Counted from the stretch's first letter, positions 10,995 through 22,314 are shown. The stretch: 64,000 bases of DNA from Basidiobolus meristosporus CBS 931.73 (GCA_002104905.1 MCFE01000469.1:1-64000); one strand, 5' to 3'. A program made the numbers and translations. Notes: generated by a model from the letters alone, not told the origin.

Positions 10995-11018
10995 ACCTTT
11001 TACTCAGTTGCAACTGCT

Positions 11019-11824
11019 GTGGTGAAAGGGTATATATATGATGACCCTGTTAACTGCCATATTGATAGTGGCTCAGAGATTTGTGCTATGTGGCTAGACT
11101 TCTGGAAGTCACTCAGAAGCAAGGAGCTACTGCCTGTTGGTAGAGATATTGGATGGAACATGACTGATGCAAACTCAGTATCCAGTCCACTCTATGGTGT
11201 AGTGCACAAATTCCCTATTGAGGTACAAGGAATCAGGGTCTGGCTTCCCCTCTTCATCTGCCAGAAGGCAAACTTTGACCTTCTGCTAGGTAGACCAAGG
11301 GAAACCAGTACCAAGGCTACAACTACCAACTATTCCAATGGGTCAGTATGGTACACCATACAAGGATCCAACCCAGGACTACAGTTAACCTTCTGTGGTT
11401 TAACACCCAACAATAAGAGGACACATACTGCTTGCCAGAAAACACATCTTGTTATAGAAAAAGTCAAGGAGCCTGACAATATGCACCCCAACATTTGGAG
11501 CTGCTCATTAGGTATACAGGAGCAGAGAGCTATGGTTTGAACAAAATTCAAGACAGTAGAACAGAAGATAAGACCATCACTTACACCTTTGACTGATGGA
11601 TCTTGACCTGCTGATTACATTAGACCACCAGAAGAAACACCAGAAGATATACAACTTACACCTGAGAGACTTAAGCAACTTATCATTGGTGATGGAAACC
11701 TAACACCAGAGGAGATACTATTATTTGAAGAAACCTTGAAAAGGCATGATAAGGTCTTCTCATATAATGACAAGGAGATGGGACTCTTAAATACATTGGT
11801 TGAAAACCTATCAAGATTCATACA
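11019..11824 (+). pseudogene. gypsy-A aspartic protease region
   Basis: Retropepsin domain: the active-site motif is HIDSGSEICAMW at about 11055-11090 and the flap/substrate-side block is FDLLLGRPRE at about 11275-11304. The D-S-G-S catalytic triad residues are intact. The frame is shared with the end of gag across a TAG at 10992, ends at 11538, and the linker to RT (about 11550-11824) is in a shifted frame with stops. In the full polyprotein it would release gag, RT and integrase. Confidence 0.85.
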
Positions 11825-13426
11825 GTGCCCCACACACCCTGGTCATTTAAGCTTTACCCACTGCCCAGAGGACTCCAAGCTGATGTGCATGACCTACTTA
11901 AGAAGAAGATAGAAGCTGATATCCTAGAACCTTGCCATGGACCTTATGCTAACAGATGGTTTGTGACCAAAAAGAAGAATGGAAAGCTCCAATTCATTCA
12001 AGACATGCAATCTACAAATGCTGTCACTATCAGAGATGCTGCTATACCTCCATCTATTGATGACTTTGCAGAAAGCTTTAGTGGCCACTCCATCTACTCA
12101 ACATACAATCTCTACTCAGGATAAGACCAGATCCCCCTTGATGAGACATTAAGAGATATGTTTGCACTCCAGACACCACTTGGACTGTTGAGGATGACAA
12201 GACTCAGCCAAGGGGCTACAAACTCCGTGGCTCAGTTCCAGAGATGCATGGTGAATGTGCTGTATCAGTTTATACCTGAGAAACTTGCTGTCTTTGTTGA
12301 TGACATAGGCATCAAAGGACCAAAATTCCAGGACACCACTGAAGTTATGCCTGGAGTAAGGAAGTTTGTCTATGATTGTATCTCAGACAATGATGCAATA
12401 TTAGGAGCCATTCAAGAAGCTGGACTCACAATCAGTGGTGAGAAAAGCAGCATTGGTGTATCAGAAATATCCATTGTTGGACAAAAATGCAACACCTTTG
12501 GTTGTTCACCTGGAGACTCCAAGACGCAAAAGATATGCAACTGGCCTACCCCCACAAATCTAACACAAGCTTGTGGCTTTGAGGCAGCTTGTAAGTACTT
12601 TAGGATCTGGATCCCAAGATTTTCTGAGATAGCAGAACCAATCTACCTATTACAGAGAAAGAATACACCATTTACCTGGGGAGAAGAGCACAAAGAAGCC
12701 ATGCAATTACTGAAAGAGGCCTTAGTATCTCTACCAGTTCTAAGACCTCTTGACTATCAGAACACTGAATGCCCACCTATTTTGACAGTGGATGCAAGCC
12801 CTATAGGAGCTGGAGCACTACTTGGCCAAGATGATGAAGATGGCAACAGCTATGCCTGCAGATATGAGAGCTGCCTATTCTCTCCTAGACAACAAAGATA
12901 CTCACAGATTAAGAGAGAGCTACTAGGAGTTGTGAAGATGCTGAGAAAACTGAAGTCACAACTCTACATGACACATTTCATCCTGGAGACAGATGCCAAG
13001 CCACTTATAGGAATGATCAACAAGCCTGACCTACTTGATGATGCCACAAACCAATGGATGGCATGGCTGAAAATGTTTGACTTTGAGGTCAGACATATCA
13101 CTGGCAAGACAAATGTTGTGGCTAATGCACTCTCCAGGAAGGGGCCACAATTGTTTGAAGACTTGGACCCTCACTTTGATGATATTATTGATGCAGAGAT
13201 CCTACAGAAGGCCATCAAAGACCAAGAGAGAACTACCTGGATTCTGATCAAGGAATACCTAAGGACAATTAAGAAACCTAGTTGGATGGAAATTCAGGAG
13301 TTTAGAAAGCTCAGGAAGAAGGCACACCACTACTATCTCAAAGATGATCTTCCCTTTACGCAAGTGAAGCCTGGACTTATGCCAAGATGAGTAGTCACTA
13401 CCCCACAAGAGCAACTGAACATCATA
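11825..13426 (+). pseudogene. gypsy-A reverse transcriptase and RNase H
   Basis: 11825-12124 holds RT blocks 1-2 (WSFKLYPLPRGLQ, VTKKKNGKLQFIQDMQ). A TAA at 12122 replaces the tyrosine of the conserved SGY; the same frame resumes and runs to 13388 (410-aa open stretch from 12158). It has TRLSQGATNSVAQFQRCM, the catalytic box FVDD at about 12295, then RNase H with TVDASPIGAGALLGQ (D), K-R-E-L (E), ETDAKPL (D), and AHALSR-like VANALSRKG near 13130. After a TGA at 13388, 13391-13426 reads VVTTPQEQLNII, the sequence that normally precedes the integrase zinc finger, and then breaks. One or two nonsense changes separate this from a complete RT-RNase H frame, the best preserved pol in the window. 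Confidence 0.9.
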
Positions 13427-13476
13427 CCCTATGAAAATTATTGAGATGATCCCGGCAAAAGGGCGCCACAAAGTGG
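13427..13476 (+). repeat. Orphan Tnp2 end, accessory side
   Basis: CCCTATGAAAATTATTGAGA and the following 30 bases match the accessory-side end of Tnp2-2 (49299-49347) with few differences (shared GATGATCC and CACAAAG). The similarity begins exactly at CCC in both places, where flanks differ. No accessory coding sequence follows here, so this is a stub, either of Tnp2-1 after an inversion or of another copy. An alternative reading as eroded gypsy integrase (KGRHKVDV in one frame) cannot be ruled out. Confidence 0.5.
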
Positions 13477-13589
13477 ATGTTTGTGACTCAGAGGTACTGA
13501 TCTTGTCAGGACACCGTCCAGAGACTGTTGAAAAATAATTGCACCCCAGATTTCACAAAAAACTTAGTCAGAGTTTTCCATCACAACAA

Positions 13590-14129
13590 TGTATAAGTGG
13601 CTTTTAATTGGTTCCCAATCCCCATCCCCCATCCTCTGGATGAGGGGGGGAGAAGCAACCAAGTGCCCCTCCCCCTCCACCTACCCACCGCAGGGGGATT
13701 GGTATGAGGTGGAGGGGGGGGGCTGTAAAGGGGCCCTGCAGGCCCCTTAAGGCCCCCCCAGAGAGTTTATATAGTCCCATGCCATATATAATAAGTACAT
13801 GTCACATGACCTAGTTATATGATCAGCTGACCCCTGACATATCTCCATGTGATATTCCAGTCTATTCTTTAGTATATTCTATCTTGGCACACTTACTGTG
13901 CCTCACCCCAGAACCCCATCAGCATTAGCCAATATCTCTCAGAATCCATATTGCCAAAAAGTATATATAGTCCTATCCCCCCTTATGTATTCCTTAGTAT
14001 GATAAGCACAGGTCTTGAATAAACAGCCTTGCCTTGGAAATCCACCTTGCCTTGTTGATCCACACCTAAGTCCTTTCTTGGTCCTGCCTTGCCTAGCCCT
14101 ACTCTCCTGCCTTGTGTCTATCCATAACA
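13590..14129 (+). mobile_element. LTR-C variant (solo or truncated) between gypsy-A and copia-A C1
   Basis: From about 13770 to 14129 it aligns with the LTR-C at 6150-6670 read on its minus strand: ATAGTCC, GTCACATGAC, GTGCCTCACCCC, AAAAAGTATATATAGTCCTA (TATA box), AATAAACAGCC (polyadenylation-type signal) and the end CTATCCATAACA. The upstream half differs and carries a GC-rich patch. If TGTATAAG at 13590 is the start, the length (540) is close to LTR-C (521). No matching TSD is visible (acaa versus ccagg), so recombination or deletion removed one side. Confidence 0.62.
13608..13765. other. GC-rich G/C-tract patch
   Basis: Strikingly GC-rich island in an AT-rich window: runs of up to nine G and seven C, a near-palindrome CCCCCATCC..GGATGAGGGGG at about 13625-13650, and a perfect hairpin AAGGGGCC-CTGCA-GGCCCCTT at about 13731-13751. 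No ORF of note. It occupies the U3 position of the LTR-C variant and is absent from the other LTR-C. Confidence 0.75.
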
Positions 14130-15360
14130 CCAGGAACTATCCAAGTAAACCTCAGAAGCAGTGAAGGCAGCTATACACTGACCCTTAAAGAAGTACTCTA
14201 TGTGCCAGAAATAGTCAAGAGCTTACTATATGTAAGCAAGGCCACTGCAGAAGGACTCTGCTTCAGCTTTGACAATTCTGGATGCAGGATCACTGATCAA
14301 AATACTGCCCATATTGCTTTGGATACCAAAGATCAGAATTAATACAAGTTGACTTATGTTTCATCATATCTGAATGCCAACATAAGTAACATAAATGAAG
14401 AAGCACTAATGCTTTGACACAGAAGACTTGGGCACATCAACTTTGATTATCTGCACAAAATGATCAAAGATCAGCTAATTTACGGAGTAAAAGTTGATAC
14501 CCCATCTAGTTTGGAGCACCATCAGGCCTGCATATATGGAAAACAAGCCAGAAGTCTGTTCAAGAGCTCTGGGTTAATTAAAGGTAAGAATAATAAAATC
14601 TAATTCACTCAGATATGTGTGGACCTATGTAAAATTTATCCTTAGGAGGGATGTAGTATTTAATCACTTTTATTGATGATTATACAAGATACATGTGGGT
14701 CTATTGCATGGAAAGAAAGGAAAAAGCTATATCTAAGCTCAGGAAGCTTGAAGACATGGTGGAGAGAGAAACTGGTGATAAAATTCAAGAAAACATGCTC
14801 AGACAATGGTGGAGAATATACCTCAAAACTCTTCATCAACTTCTGCAAAATTCACGGGATAAAGCAAGAGACTACTGTACCATAATCCCCTCAGCAAAAT
14901 GGAGTAGCAGAATGTGTAAGCAGATTAATAGCTGATAAGGCAAGATCTATTATCCTTGATCACAATTTATCCTATGATTTTTGGGCGGATTCAGTTGCCA
15001 CTGCTATATACCTCAAAAATAGGAGTCATAACAGAATACTTTGTGATTCTACTCCATTTGAAGCATGGCATGGATACAGACTAAGTGCAGAACATCTCTG
15101 AATATATGTGTGTACAGCAAATGCCAAGAACCTGTCTGGAAATCAGCCAAAATAAGAGTCAAAAAGTGAAAAAGCATATTTTTGGGATACTGCAATGAGA
15201 GTAAGGCATACAGACTCTAAAGTACTAAAGCAAAGAAGCTGAGCAAGTCCAGGGATGTGTTGTCTGATCAAAATTCAAAATTATCACAAAAAATGACATG
15301 AGATAATGGCAAAAAATTTGACCTCAGGTCCGCCAATAGTCATGAATGAATCAGAGCAAA
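14130..15360 (+). pseudogene. copia-A C1: protease tail, GAG-pre-integrase and integrase
   Basis: Resumes copia-A where 1796 broke off: GTIQVNLRSSEG, then the protease end L-Y-V-P-E-I-V-K-S-L-L. The integrase zinc region at about 14410-14570 has RRLGHINFDYL but its C-x-x-C has decayed (HHQACIYGKQ). Core fragments: DDYTRY-like at about 14665-14700, a C-S-D-N-G-G-E-Y-T-like reading near 14800 in shifted frames, and a Q-N-G-V-A block near 14895. At least four frame changes and several stops. The tail (about 15180-15360) matches the linker of C2 and C5 ahead of the RT. Confidence 0.82.
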
Positions 15361-17076
15361 ACAATGAAAGCTTTTCACTCCAGAGGACTTTACAACCATG
15401 GTTCAGCCTGAATCAGTGCCCAGGAATATCCCTGAAGTGATCATTCCAGTATCAAATGCCTGGAGATCCAACCAGACAAAAAAAAGCCCAAATTACTCTA
15501 TCAATGATAGTAGAAACTTAGTCTATACCTATTCAGTCCATCTTGATGAGCCCCAGACTGTAAAAAAAGCCCTAAGTAGCCCTCAGACAAAGTTTTGGAG
15601 ATCTGCAATGATTGAGGAATATCAGGCCCTAATGGAAAATCAAACTTGGGATTTAGTCAAATTACTAATGAATCAAAAATCAATTGGATGCAGATGGGCC
15701 TTTAAGTTAAAATGCAAGACTAGTGGTACAATTGAAAGATACAAAGCAAGACTTGTGTCCAAAGAATACTCTCAAGCAAAAGGACTTGACTTTACTGAGA
15801 CCTTTGCATTGGTAGCCAAGTTTAATAATGGCTATTGCAGCCACACACAAGTTTTTAATTCACCAGATGGATGTAAAAACTGCATTCTTAAATAGAGAAC
15901 TTGATGAGGACATGTATATGGACCAGCCTGATGTATTTGTTGACCACAATAACCCCCATTTGGTCTGAAAGCTAAAAAAATCTTTAAATGATCTCACACA
16001 TTCACCAAGAGCCTGGAATTGAAAGATAGATTGTTGTTTGGAATCCTTGAGCCTCAAAGGAGTATGCTGACTATAGAATTTACTATAAGCCAGATAGAGA
16101 AAATACAGCTCTATTAGCTTTACATGAGGATGACCTTATCATAGCCACCAATAACTTAGCAACATTGGAACAGACTAAATCAACCCTTTGAAAAGAGTTC
16201 AGGATGTCCAATCAAAGACAACTCAGTTACTACTTAGGCATGAACTTCTCCATAGACCAAAGTACCCAGACTATCACCCTAAGCCAATACAAGTATATTC
16301 AAGATATACTAAGGAGGTATTATATTAAAGACTGTAAACTAGCGGCTAACACAGTGAAGACAAGCCGCAACATGGTCAAAACTCAACTAAATCAAGAGAG
16401 CTTGGTGCCATCTGAAAGCCCTGACTTTCCTTATCAATCTATGATCAGTAGTCTGATGTATATTATGCTTGGAAGACATCCCGATGTCTTATATTCAGTG
16501 GGTGTTGTCAGCCAACATAATCAGAACTATGGATCTGATCATATTGCAGCAGTTAAGCAGATTTTTAGATATCTGAAAGGAACTGCTGATATCTGCTTAA
16601 AGTACACTTATAAGAATTCCAAACAGGATCTTGCAGGATACACTGATGCTGATCAGGGATAAAGTCTGAACACAGTAGTTCCACCACAGGATACACCTTT
16701 CTTTACTGTCAAGGAGCAATTTCATGGAATTCAAGAAAGCAACCAACCATAGCACTTTCTACCACAGAGGCAGAGTATATGGCAGCCTGTGAAGCTACAA
16801 GAGGAAGCAATGTGGCTAAGAAAGCTTTTACATATTTAGGCCCATGTCAATAAACACCTGTTACTTTATATCAAGATAATCAAGGATTTGTACAATTAGG
16901 TAGAAATCCGACTTTTCACGCTAAAACTAAGACCATGGATATTATACATCATCGCTTTGTGAAGCTATAGAAAATAGCTTAGTTAGCTTGGTTTACTGTC
17001 CTTCAGATAAAATGATTGCAGACATACTTACCAAACCATTAGCTGGAGACAAGTATGAATATCTTAGGTCAGAATT
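15361..17076 (+). pseudogene. copia-A C1: reverse transcriptase and RNase H
   Basis: 15398-15895 is the RT start (VKLLMNQKSIGCRWAF, YKARLVSKEYSQ), with a small deletion near 15825 that removes NSIRLI. 15900-16200 is the RT core in broken frames; the catalytic box reads HEDDLIIA instead of YVDDLIIA. 16204-16662 runs through the RT thumb to RNase H (DVLYSVGVVSQ, AGYTDADQG), then stops; 16663-17076 is the RNase H end (Q-D-N-Q-G-F, K-T-K-T-M-D) in shifted frames up to G-D-K-Y-E-Y-L-R-S. It ends abruptly at the copia LTR of 17077, where the bases GAATT (17072-17076) would be a target duplication of the minus-strand element. Confidence 0.85.
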
Positions 17077-17425
17077 TGTTGTAAGAGTCTTGGAGATATT
17101 GGAAGTGATTGGGGGAATAAGTAGATTATGTGGCTTTCACTTAATGATTTATTGAATGTGAAAGTAGTATTTATTCTTTTACACAGTCTTGACATTACAA
17201 ACACGTAGAATAGACTAAGGAAGGTCCCAAGAACATGTGTGCAAAGTTTGGGGCTGTTTGAACAACTTTGAGAATTTTCATGTTCTGGGTACCTGGTATC
17301 TTGGTGAAAATATTCCAAGTAAATCCCAACAAGGAATTAGGTCAGTATTCTCTAGGATTTGAAGGTGATGATCTAAGTGACTAAGTTAGGTGAATATTTA
17401 GGCAGAAATACAAGTTCTTACAACA
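17077..17425 (-). repeat. copia-A 3' LTR of the minus-strand element C2
   Basis: 349 bp, TGTTGTAAGAG...TTCTTACAACA, identical in length to the solo LTR at 56405-56753 and alignable along its full length. The adjacent bases on the inner side read GAGTGGGAG on the minus strand, a purine tract as expected next to a 3' LTR. It lies at the very point where C1 stops, so C2 probably inserted into C1. Confidence 0.92.
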
Positions 17426-20400
17426 CTCCCACTCAGCTAAATGTTTATACTGACTAGTCCTAATTTTGACCTAAGATATTCAAACTTGTCTCTAGCTAAT
17501 GGTTTGGTAAATATGTCTGCAATCATTTCATCTGTAGGACAGTAAACTTGGCTAACTAAGCTATTTTCTATACCTGCACATATGAAAAGATGTCTAATAT
17601 CTATGTGCTTGGTTCTAGCATGAAAAGTTGGATTTTTACCTAATTGTATAAATCCTTGATTATCTTGAAATAAAGTAATAGGTGTCTTTTGACATAGGCC
17701 TAAATATGTAAAAAGCTTTCTTAGCCACATTGCTTCTTTTGTAGCTTCACAGGCTGCCATATATTCTGCCTCTGTGGTAGAAAGTGCTACAGTTTGTTGC
17801 TTTCTTGAATTCCATGAAATTGCTCCTTGACAGTAAAGAAAGGTGTATCCTGTGGTGGATCTTCTGTCTTCTAAGTTTTGTCCCCAATTGGCATCAGCAT
17901 ATCCCACAAGATCCTGTTCTGAATCCTTATTAGTGTATCTTAAGCAGATATCAACAGTTCCTTTTAGGTATCTAAAAACCTGCTTAACTGATGCAATATG
18001 ATCATATCCATAGTTCTGATTATGTTAGCTGACAACTCCCAATGAATATGATATCTGGACATGTTCCAAGCATGATATACATCAGACTACTGATCATGGA
18101 TTGATAAGGAAAGTCAGGGCTTTCAGATGGCGCTAAGCTCTCTTTATTTGGTTGAGTTTTGACCAAGTTAAGGTTTGTCTTCATTGGAGTAGCTGCCATT
18201 TTACAGTCTTCCATTTTGTACTGCTTTAATATATATCTTGAATATACTTGGATTGGCTTAGGGTAATAGGCTGGGTACTTCTGTCTATGGAGAACATAAT
18301 CCCTAAGTAGCAACTGAGTTCTGCTAGATGAGACATCTTTAACTCCTTAGATAGGCTGGATTTTGTCTCTTCCAATGTTTCTAGGTTATTGGCGGCTATA
18401 ATAAGGCCATCCACATATAGAGCTAATAGAACTGGATTTGCTCTATCTGGCATATAGTATATACTATAGTCTGCATTACTACTTATGAAACTCAAAGATT
18501 CCAAATAAGAATCTATCTTGCAATTCCAGGCTCTTGGTGATTGTTTGAGACTATATAGTGACTTTTGAAGCTTGCAGACCATATGGGGGTTATCTCGGTC
18601 AACAAACCCATCAGGCTGGCCCATATACATGTCCTCAGCAAGTTCTCCATTCAAAAATCCAGCTTTTACATCCATCTGGTGAATTTAAAACTTATATTTG
18701 GCTGCAATAGCCAATATTAATCTGATGGAATTAAACTTGGCTACTGGTGCAAAGGTCTCAGTATAGTCAAGTGCTTTTGTTTGAGAGTATCCTTTGGCCA
18801 CAAGTCTTACTTTGTATCTTTCAATTGTACCTTTAGCCTTGTATTTTGTCTTGAAGACCCATCTGCACCCAATTGATTTTTGGTTGATTGGTAATTTGAC
18901 TAAGTGCCAAGTTTGATTTTCCATCAAGGCCTGATATTCCTCAGTCATTGCAAATCTCCAAAACTTTGTCTGAGGGCTATTTAGGGCCTCTTTTACAGTC
19001 TGGGGTTCATCAATATGGACTGAATAGGCATAGGTTAAGTTTGTGCGCTCATTGATATAGTAATTTGGGCTATTTCTTGTTTGATTGGATCTCTGGGCAT
19101 TTGATACTGGTATGATCACTTCTGGGATATTCCTGGGCACTGGTTCAGGCTCAACCATGGTTGTAGAGTCCTCTGGAGTGAGAAAATTCTGATTGTTTTG
19201 CTCTGATTCAATTCTGACAATTGGTGGATTTGAGATCAGATATTTGTCATCATCTGGTATCATTTTTTGTGAAATTTTGAATTTACATCAAACAACACAT
19301 CCCTGGACTTGATTAGCTTCTTTGCTTTGGTATTGTAGAGTCTGCAGGGTTCACTCTCATTGCAGTAGCCAAAAAATATGTATTTTACACTTTTTGGCTC
19401 AAATTTTGACAGATTTTCAGGCAGTTTCTTGGCATATGCTGTACGCCCAAATATTTCTAGATGTTCTGCACTTGATCTGTATCCATACCATGCTTCAAAT
19501 GGAGTAGAATTACAAAGTATTCTGTTATGACTCCTATTTTTAAGATATATAGCAGTGGCAACTGATTCAGCCCAAAAATCATAGAATATTTTTTGATCAT
19601 GGAGCATAGATTTTGCCATATTAATTATTAATCTGTTAGCACTTCCTGCTACTCCATTTTGCTGTGAGGAGTTTGGTACAGTGGTCTCTTGCTTTATCCC
19701 ATGAATTTTGCAGAAGTGGATGAAGAGTTTTGAGGTATATTCTCCACCATTGTCAGAGCATATTTTCTTGATTTTTTCGCCAGTTTCTCTCTCCACCATG
19801 GCCTTAAGCTCCCTGAGCTTAGACAGAGCTTCTTCCTTTCTTTCCATGAAGTAGACCCATGTGTATCTTGTATAATCATCAATAAAAGTGATTAAATACT
19901 TTGTCCTGCCTAAGGATAAATCTTGCATAGGTCCACACAGATCTGAGTGAATTAGAGCTAATTTTTTCTTAGTATTGATTGACCAGAGCTCTTGAACAGT
20001 TGTCTGGCTTGTTTCCCATATATGCAGGCTTCACAGTGCTCCAAATTAGCTGAGGGATCAACTTTTAATCCGGAAATTAGCTGATCTTTGATCATTTTAG
20101 GCAAATATTCAAAATTGATGTGCCCAAATCTCCTGTGGCAAAGCATTGGTATTTCTTCATTTGATTTACTTGTATTGGCTTCCTAATATGAATGAATATA
20201 AGTGAACTTGTATGGATTCTGATCTCTGATACCCAAAGCAATATGGGCACCATTTTGATCTGTGATCTTGCATCCATAATTGTCAAAGCTAAAGCTGAGT
20301 CCTTCTGCAGTGGCCTTGCTTACAGATAGTAGGTTCTTGGCTATTTCTGGTACATAAGGTACTCCTTTTGCAGTAGTTACAAAACAGGTTACTGTTGCCT

Positions 20401-20600
20401 TTGTAGGGTCTTGGGTATCTCCTTTGTTGGTTATCATTGCTTATTAAAGCATTTTCTTCTTCCTTCTTATTGGCACTTGATTTTCTTAATTCTTCATCCA
20501 GGAGCCTTCCATACTTGTAATTTAAGGTTAAATCTTCAGTTCTGGACTCTAGGGCTGATACAGGGCTATTTATTGTCCAGTGGAATCTCCTGGCATTTGA
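17426..20600 (-). pseudogene. copia-A C2 gag-pol (zinc knuckle region to RNase H), inactive
   Basis: Best preserved copia-A pol, read leftwards. About 20600-20380: gag tail with CNYCK, then a deletion that removes the rest of the knuckle and the protease, joining to VPYVPEIAKNLLSVSKA. 20146-19958: integrase zinc region (RRFGHINFEYL, CEACIYGKQ). 19928-19260 (222 aa): integrase core with FIDDYTRY (first D) and CSDNGGEYTS (second D), but the third catalytic residue is lost: QQNGVAGSANR where the family has A-E-R. 19263-18685: RT start. 18675-18226: RT core with YVDG in place of YVDD. 18313-18020 and 17907-17437: RNase H (GYADANWGQN, KHIDIRHL) to the C-terminus. Integrase and RT active sites are both mutated. 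Confidence 0.9.
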
Positions 20601-20849
20601 TACTAAAAGATCCCTTCCAGTTTCATGCTAAGCCACAGCTGTACAGTCCTCTGGAGTAAAAAAATTCTCATTGCTTTGCTCTGATACAACCCTGACTATG
20701 AGTGGATTTGAGATCAAGTTTCTGTCATCATCTGATGTCATTGTTTGCAAATATTGGCTTTTCATCAAATAACATACCCCTGGACTTGCTCAGCATCTTT
20801 AATTTGGTAGTGTAGAATCTGTATACTTTACTGACATTACAGTAGCCCA

Positions 20850-21217
20850 TGTTGCAATTTAAGAAGTGTTTTGGATATAAGGAATTTATCAAGCAATAGT
20901 GATAATAGTTGAACTGTTGTTTATTAATAAAGAGGCTCAGTATCTATACCTTTGTATAGTAATACAGCTGTAACACTAAGTAAGGAGGGTTTCTCAATAT
21001 TCAGGAGCATTCTGTAACAGTTTCAGGGTTAGTACATAATAGTTAGTATTGGTGCTAATTTGATCTTGACTATAAGGGAATAATCAAAAGATTATAGATC
21101 TGAAGAAAGTGGCAAAGTTAGAACTGTAAACTAGTCCCACAGTTAACAATACTAGTCCAGAATTGTTAAGTAAATTTTTAGCTGCAGAATGATACCAAAT
21201 AGTTTAATATTCCAACA
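20850..21217 (-). mobile_element. Solo copia-B LTR inside copia-A C3, imperfect 5-bp TSD
   Basis: 368 bp, TGTTGCAATTTAAG...ATATTCCAACA; on the minus strand it aligns end to end with the copia-B 3' LTR at 27383-27748. Flanks are GCCCA (20845-20849) and GACCA (21218-21222), a 5-bp duplication with one mismatch. The joined flanks restore the copia-A reading cagtagccaaaaaatatg found uninterrupted in C2 at about 19366-19383. Confidence 0.87.
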
Positions 21218-22250
21218 GACCAAAAGTATGTATTTTACACTTGTGGCTCAAATTCAACTAATAACAAGATAGTTTCTTGGCATATGTTGCACACCCAGAT
21301 ATTCTTTGATGTTCTGTGCTTGGTCTGTATTCATTCCCTGCTTCAAATGGAGCAGGATTACAAAGTATTCAGTTATAACTCTCATTTTTAAGGTATTTAG
21401 CTGTGGCAACTGATTCCACCCAAAAATCTTTGGATAGTTTTTGATCATGGATCATAGATCTTGCTGTATTATTACTGATCTGTTTGATAGATATTCTTCC
21501 TTTGTGTCTGTGAAGTAAACCCACATGTTCTGTATGATCATCAATAAAAGTGATTAATACTTCATCCCACCCAAGGCTTAATATAGCTATATCTCCTTTG
21601 CTGGTTGTTATTGCTTATTAAGTCATTTTCTTCTTCCTTCTTATTGACACATTATTTGCTTAATTCTTCATCTTAGAGCCTTCCATATATATAACTTAAG
21701 GTCAAATCCTCAGTTCTGGATTCTAGGGCTGATACAGGGCCCTGAAACCTGTCTGTCAGGCTATTCAGGATGGTACTATCATATCCTCATCAGTGGTAGG
21801 TTCACTCACATATTCTGTCTCATCTACCAGTAGGATAGTTCTGTTTATTGGCTTTCATTTCCTCTCCAGGTAACATCCTTGTAGCAAAGAATTCTAGTCT
21901 AAGATACATTCTCTTAGCAGCCAAACATGACTGATATGCATTTTTTAATGCCTTCCCAGCATTCTTTGTGGTTTTTGCGCTTGAGCCTTGAATTACAAAT
22001 TTGTTTTTGTCATTAAGGCTAGTGCATTAAAAGGCACTTTGTTCTTTCTTCTGGTACTTTAAGGCTTCCTCTCCCACATTTTTAGGAGGGCATTCCTTGC
22101 CCATAACAATATCCAACAGGCCTCTGCTTTCTAGCATCATCTTATTCTTCACCTTCTACACTTGGTAGTTAGATCCATCCAACTTTTCAGCAGAGGAAAA
22201 AATTTCTGTAATAGAAGCAGTAGTAAATACTGCAGAGAATTATGACATAT

Positions 22251-22262
22251 GGCTCATAACAT
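22251..22262 (-). other. copia-A primer binding site, half-tRNA type
   Basis: On the minus strand TGTTATGAGCC directly follows the LTR end. GGCTCATAAC is the anticodon-arm sequence of methionine tRNA (CAT anticodon), so the site fits priming by an internal half-tRNA fragment as known for Drosophila copia. The same block occurs next to the copia-B LTR at 25320. Confidence 0.72.
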
Positions 22263-22314
22263 GCTGTAAGAGTCTTGGAGATATTGGAAGTGATTGCAAG
22301 AACAAGTTGACAAT
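22263..22314 (-). repeat. copia-A 5' LTR remnant cut by Harb-1
   Basis: TGCTGTAAGAGTCTTGGAG and about 33 further bases match the last 52 bases of the copia-A LTR (compare 17077-17125). The LTR is interrupted at 22315 by the Harb-1 terminus, with AAT at 22312-22314 as the left target duplication. The remaining 300 bases of the LTR are not found on the other side. Confidence 0.82.

Larger units (their letters stand above)
8439..13426 (+). mobile_element. gypsy-A: Ty3/gypsy retrotransposon, 3' truncated
   Basis: A 1071-bp 5' LTR, a retrovirus-like primer binding site, gag with zinc knuckle, protease, reverse transcriptase and RNase H, in standard Ty3/gypsy order. It sits in the Tnp2-1 accessory gene at ccaggatgt (the uninterrupted version, ccaggatgtgtggg, is on the minus strand at about 49573-49586). 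The element stops at about 13426, just where integrase should begin, and is followed by a Tnp2-type end; integrase and 3' LTR are missing. It carries stops at 10159 and 12122 and a frameshift between gag parts, so it is dead although better preserved than the copia copies around it. Confidence 0.9.
20601..22262 (-). pseudogene. copia-A C3: gag start plus integrase/linker fragment
   Basis: Read leftwards from the primer site at 22262. About 22240-21620 is gag, including a basic region and a second copy of the gag tail also present at 20580-20440 (compare 21615-21740). A deletion then joins gag to integrase: reading from about 21560, F-I-D-D then FWVESVATAKYL-type sequence (the 21448-21254 frame is an out-of-frame relic), then the linker before RT at about 20850-20640. 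The solo LTR 20850-21217 interrupts it. C2 plus C3 lie between one 3' LTR and one 5' LTR remnant, so they may be one element with an internal duplication or a recombinant of two. Confidence 0.75.

Noticed and set aside
13445-13580. gypsy-A integrase zinc finger (KGRHKVDV reading, then a DTVQ-like stretch)
   Set aside because: The DNA from 13427 matches the Tnp2 end at 49299 base by base over about 50 bases, which explains it better. Kept as an alternative for the orphan end.
13939-14130. 63-codon minus-strand ORF rich in Arg and Gly
   Set aside because: It is an antisense reading of the LTR-C variant promoter and polyadenylation region.
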